Assembly (NCBI GenBank): GCA_025924755.1
Contig: JAICHT010000192.1
Span: 1-6,988, forward strand
DNA length: 6,988 nucleotides
Origin: Chitinophagaceae bacterium
GTDB taxonomy: Bacteria > Bacteroidota > Bacteroidia > Chitinophagales > Chitinophagaceae
Direction of reading: 5' to 3'
The translations under genes were made by a program, and so were the position numbers. Below, one piece after another: positions 5,361-6,988 of the stretch. Position 1 is the stretch's first letter; each line of letters starts with the position of its first letter. A model generated the notes under the pieces. It saw only the letters and a list, made by a program, of their open reading frames with translations, ran no database searches and was not told the origin of the DNA.

Positions 5361-6362
5361 ATGGTTTTAGTTACCGGCGGCACAGGCTTTATAGGTGCGT
5401 ACATTATTAAAAACTTAATAGAAAAAGGCCTCGCCGTCCGTGCCATCCGCCGTACTGCTTCCCTTCCTTTTTTTATATCAAAAGAAGTGCTTGATAAGGT
5501 AGAATGGGTAGAAGGCGATGTACTGGATGTAGTGGCGCTTGCCGATGCCATGCAGGGCACAGAAGCGGTCGTTCATGCAGCAGCAATGGTTTCATTTAAC
5601 AGCAACGACCGCAGCCTTATGTACAAAGTAAATATTGAAGGCACGGCCAATGTAGTAAACGCTGCTATTGAAAATAATATTCAGCGGCTGGTGCATATCA
5701 GTTCGGTGGCGGCACTGGGGCGCAACACAAAACCCGGAATAATATCGGAGCAGCAAAAGTGGGCAGAGGGTAAAGGCAATACGCATTATGCTATAACGAA
5801 GCATCAGGCGGAACTGGAAGTATGGCGTGGCTTTTCGGAAGGGCTTCATGGAGTGATCGTCAACCCTGCAACTATATTAGGCTATGGCAACTGGCACAGT
5901 TCCAGCGGTGCTATTTTTAAAAATGTATATAAAGGATTTCCATGGTATACCAAAGGCATCAATGGTTTTGTAGGTGTGGAAGATGTAGCGGAAGCCACCG
6001 TGCAATTGCTGCAAACTGATATTACGGAGGAGCGCTTTATTGTGAATGCTGAAAATGTTTCATTTCAATATGTTTTTAACACCATAGCAGATAATTTTGG
6101 AAAACGCAGGCCTTACCGGAATGCTACCCCCTTTTTAGGCGAAGTGGCCTGGCGGATGGAAGCGCTAAAATATTTCTTCAGCCGGCAGCAGCCGCTGCTT
6201 ACTAAAGAAACAGCAAGAGTAGCGCATAGTAATACAGAATTTGACAATTCGGCTTTATTAAAAGCCCTGCCTCATTTTTCTTATACACCTTTAGATGAAG
6301 TAATAAAAGCTGCTTGTATAAAATACAGCGAAGCACTAAAAAGCGGTATCCTTACGTTATAG
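5361..6362 (+). CDS. Extended short-chain dehydrogenase, NAD(P)-dependent epimerase/reductase family
   Basis: From ATG 5361 the protein has 333 residues and starts MVLVTGGTGFIG, placing the nucleotide-binding TGGTGFIG (5-12) right at the N-terminus as usual. A longer frame from TTG at 5313 would add 16 residues not expected in the family, and that TTG fits a promoter element. Other marks are D53 in EGDV, HAAA at 72-75, S114-S115 in HISSVAALG, and the catalytic Y143-x3-K147. The segment at about 281-298 (KETARVAHS, then FDNS) resembles dihydroflavonol-4-reductase/3-beta-HSD-like members. These enzymes oxidise, reduce or epimerise sugar nucleotides, steroids or other carbonyl compounds; the substrate is not predictable here. 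The gene follows the hydroxyacyl-CoA dehydrogenase by 51 bases on the same strand. Co-transcription is possible, but a shared pathway is not shown. Confidence 0.9.
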   Translation: MVLVTGGTGFIGAYIIKNLIEKGLAVRAIRRTASLPFFISKEVLDKVEWVEGDVLDVVALADAMQGTEAVVHAAAMVSFNSNDRSLMYKVNIEGTANVVNAAIENNIQRLVHISSVAALGRNTKPGIISEQQKWAEGKGNTHYAITKHQAELEVWRGFSEGLHGVIVNPATILGYGNWHSSSGAIFKNVYKGFPWYTKGINGFVGVEDVAEATVQLLQTDITEERFIVNAENVSFQYVFNTIADNFGKRRPYRNATPFLGEVAWRMEALKYFFSRQQPLLTKETARVAHSNTEFDNSALLKALPHFSYTPLDEVIKAACIKYSEALKSGILTL

Positions 6363-6441
6363 ATATTTTATTAAGGATAATGTGTGAATGAATCTGTGAA
6401 GACCATTACCAGTTCAAATAATTTATCTTATTCTAAATCTT
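6363..6441. other. 79-base gap with no recognisable promoter or terminator
   Basis: The gap between the epimerase stop and the next start is AT-rich. I see no stable hairpin followed by T, no TAnnTTTG box and no Shine-Dalgarno, so it gives no clear sign of whether the downstream gene is read separately. Confidence 0.4.
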
Positions 6442-6988
6442 ATGAAAATGGCCCGTCTTTGTTTTACCGTTTGTAGTTTATTATTGTCCGTTCTTTGTTT
6501 TGCGCAAGCTACTATTAGCGGGCAGGTAGTAGATGCCGATACCAAACTGCCATTGGAAGGCGCCTCTGTATTTGCACAAAACACTACCAAAGGTGTTATT
6601 ACCAACAAAGAAGGGCATTACGAAATACAATTATCCAAAGGCGGATATGATTTAATTATTTCTTATACCGGGTATACCAGCAATACTACTACTGTAGAAG
6701 CTAACGAAGACAAGCAGGTGAACGTAGAGTTGAAAAAAGAAGATAAAAGCATGAGCGAAGTGGTGATTACAGCCAGTAATGAAGTGGCGGATGGATGGGA
6801 CAAATACGGAACATTTTTCATAAGCCATTTTATTGGTGCTACGCCGCTGTCAGCAAACTGCACACTTCAAAATCCCCAGGCTTTAAAATTTTACTATTAC
6901 AAGCGGTCTGATAAATTGAAAGTGCTGGCTACAGAGCCATTGCAAATAACCAACCAGTCGCTTGGATATACCCTGCGTTACGAACTGG
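6442..6988 (+). CDS. Exported protein with CarboxypepD_reg-like domain (3' end outside window)
   Basis: The frame from ATG 6442 stays open to the window edge, giving 182 residues. Residues 1 to about 22 form a signal peptide: basic start, a hydrophobic stretch, then FAQA with likely cleavage near A21/Q22. Residues from about 24 to 100 fit the carboxypeptidase-regulatory-like beta-sandwich (PF13715 type). They run ISGQVVDADTKLPLEGASV, then T-N-K-E-G-x-Y, then ISYTGYTSNTTTV. The domain is followed by SEVVITAS and then an EVADGWDKYGTFF segment. In SusC-like receptors a TonB-dependent plug domain follows here; none is seen. The continuation instead resembles a Bacteroidota family of about 400 residues usually annotated only as carboxypeptidase-like regulatory domain protein. 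Location is periplasmic or at the outer membrane by inference; function is unknown. ATG 6448 is a possible alternative start and would shorten the signal by two residues. Confidence 0.85.
   Translation, partial: MKMARLCFTVCSLLLSVLCFAQATISGQVVDADTKLPLEGASVFAQNTTKGVITNKEGHYEIQLSKGGYDLIISYTGYTSNTTTVEANEDKQVNVELKKEDKSMSEVVITASNEVADGWDKYGTFFISHFIGATPLSANCTLQNPQALKFYYYKRSDKLKVLATEPLQITNQSLGYTLRYEL

Overview
The window reads as part of a Bacteroidota chromosome, most likely from the Chitinophagaceae or a close relative. This is inferred from three things. Start codons lack Shine-Dalgarno sequences. Several starts are preceded by boxes fitting the Bacteroidota sigma-A -7 consensus TAnnTTTG. The gene families (DUF1569, a formimidoylglutamase-like ureohydrolase, an exported CarboxypepD_reg-like protein, a PheS with the CPGRVYRNE...ARAHCFFHQ segment) are common in that phylum. 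No rRNA, tRNA, CRISPR array, transposase or phage gene is visible.

Left part (1-1642): a small set of accessory-looking + strand genes in AT-rich DNA. They are the C-terminal end of a GNAT N-acetyltransferase, a 242-base spacer with several inverted repeats, a DUF1569/DinB-like protein, a 217-base spacer without a convincing gene, and a pentapeptide-repeat protein of Qnr/MfpA-like architecture. Hand counting gives about 35% GC for 421-840 and about 50% for sampled lines of pheS, so the two halves probably have different histories.

Middle part (1710-4319): a minus-strand ureohydrolase-fold protein whose classical metal-ligand motifs are partly degenerate. It is divergent from pheS, the alpha subunit of phenylalanyl-tRNA synthetase. 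A TAnnTTTG box lies close to each start, and the pheS box is so close that a leaderless mRNA is likely. After pheS, on the opposite strand, is a 65-residue single-pass membrane protein of unknown role.

Right part (4461-6988): three + strand genes. They are an NAD-dependent 3-hydroxyacyl-CoA dehydrogenase, an extended short-chain dehydrogenase/epimerase with its own likely promoter in the 51-base gap, and the start of an exported protein with a carboxypeptidase-regulatory-like domain that runs off the window. The two dehydrogenases may be co-transcribed, but nothing shows a shared pathway.

No obviously new multi-gene system is present. The items most worth a second look are the degenerate ureohydrolase, the structured spacer at 180-301 beside small AT-rich genes, the register slip in the pentapeptide protein, and the corrected start of the epimerase.
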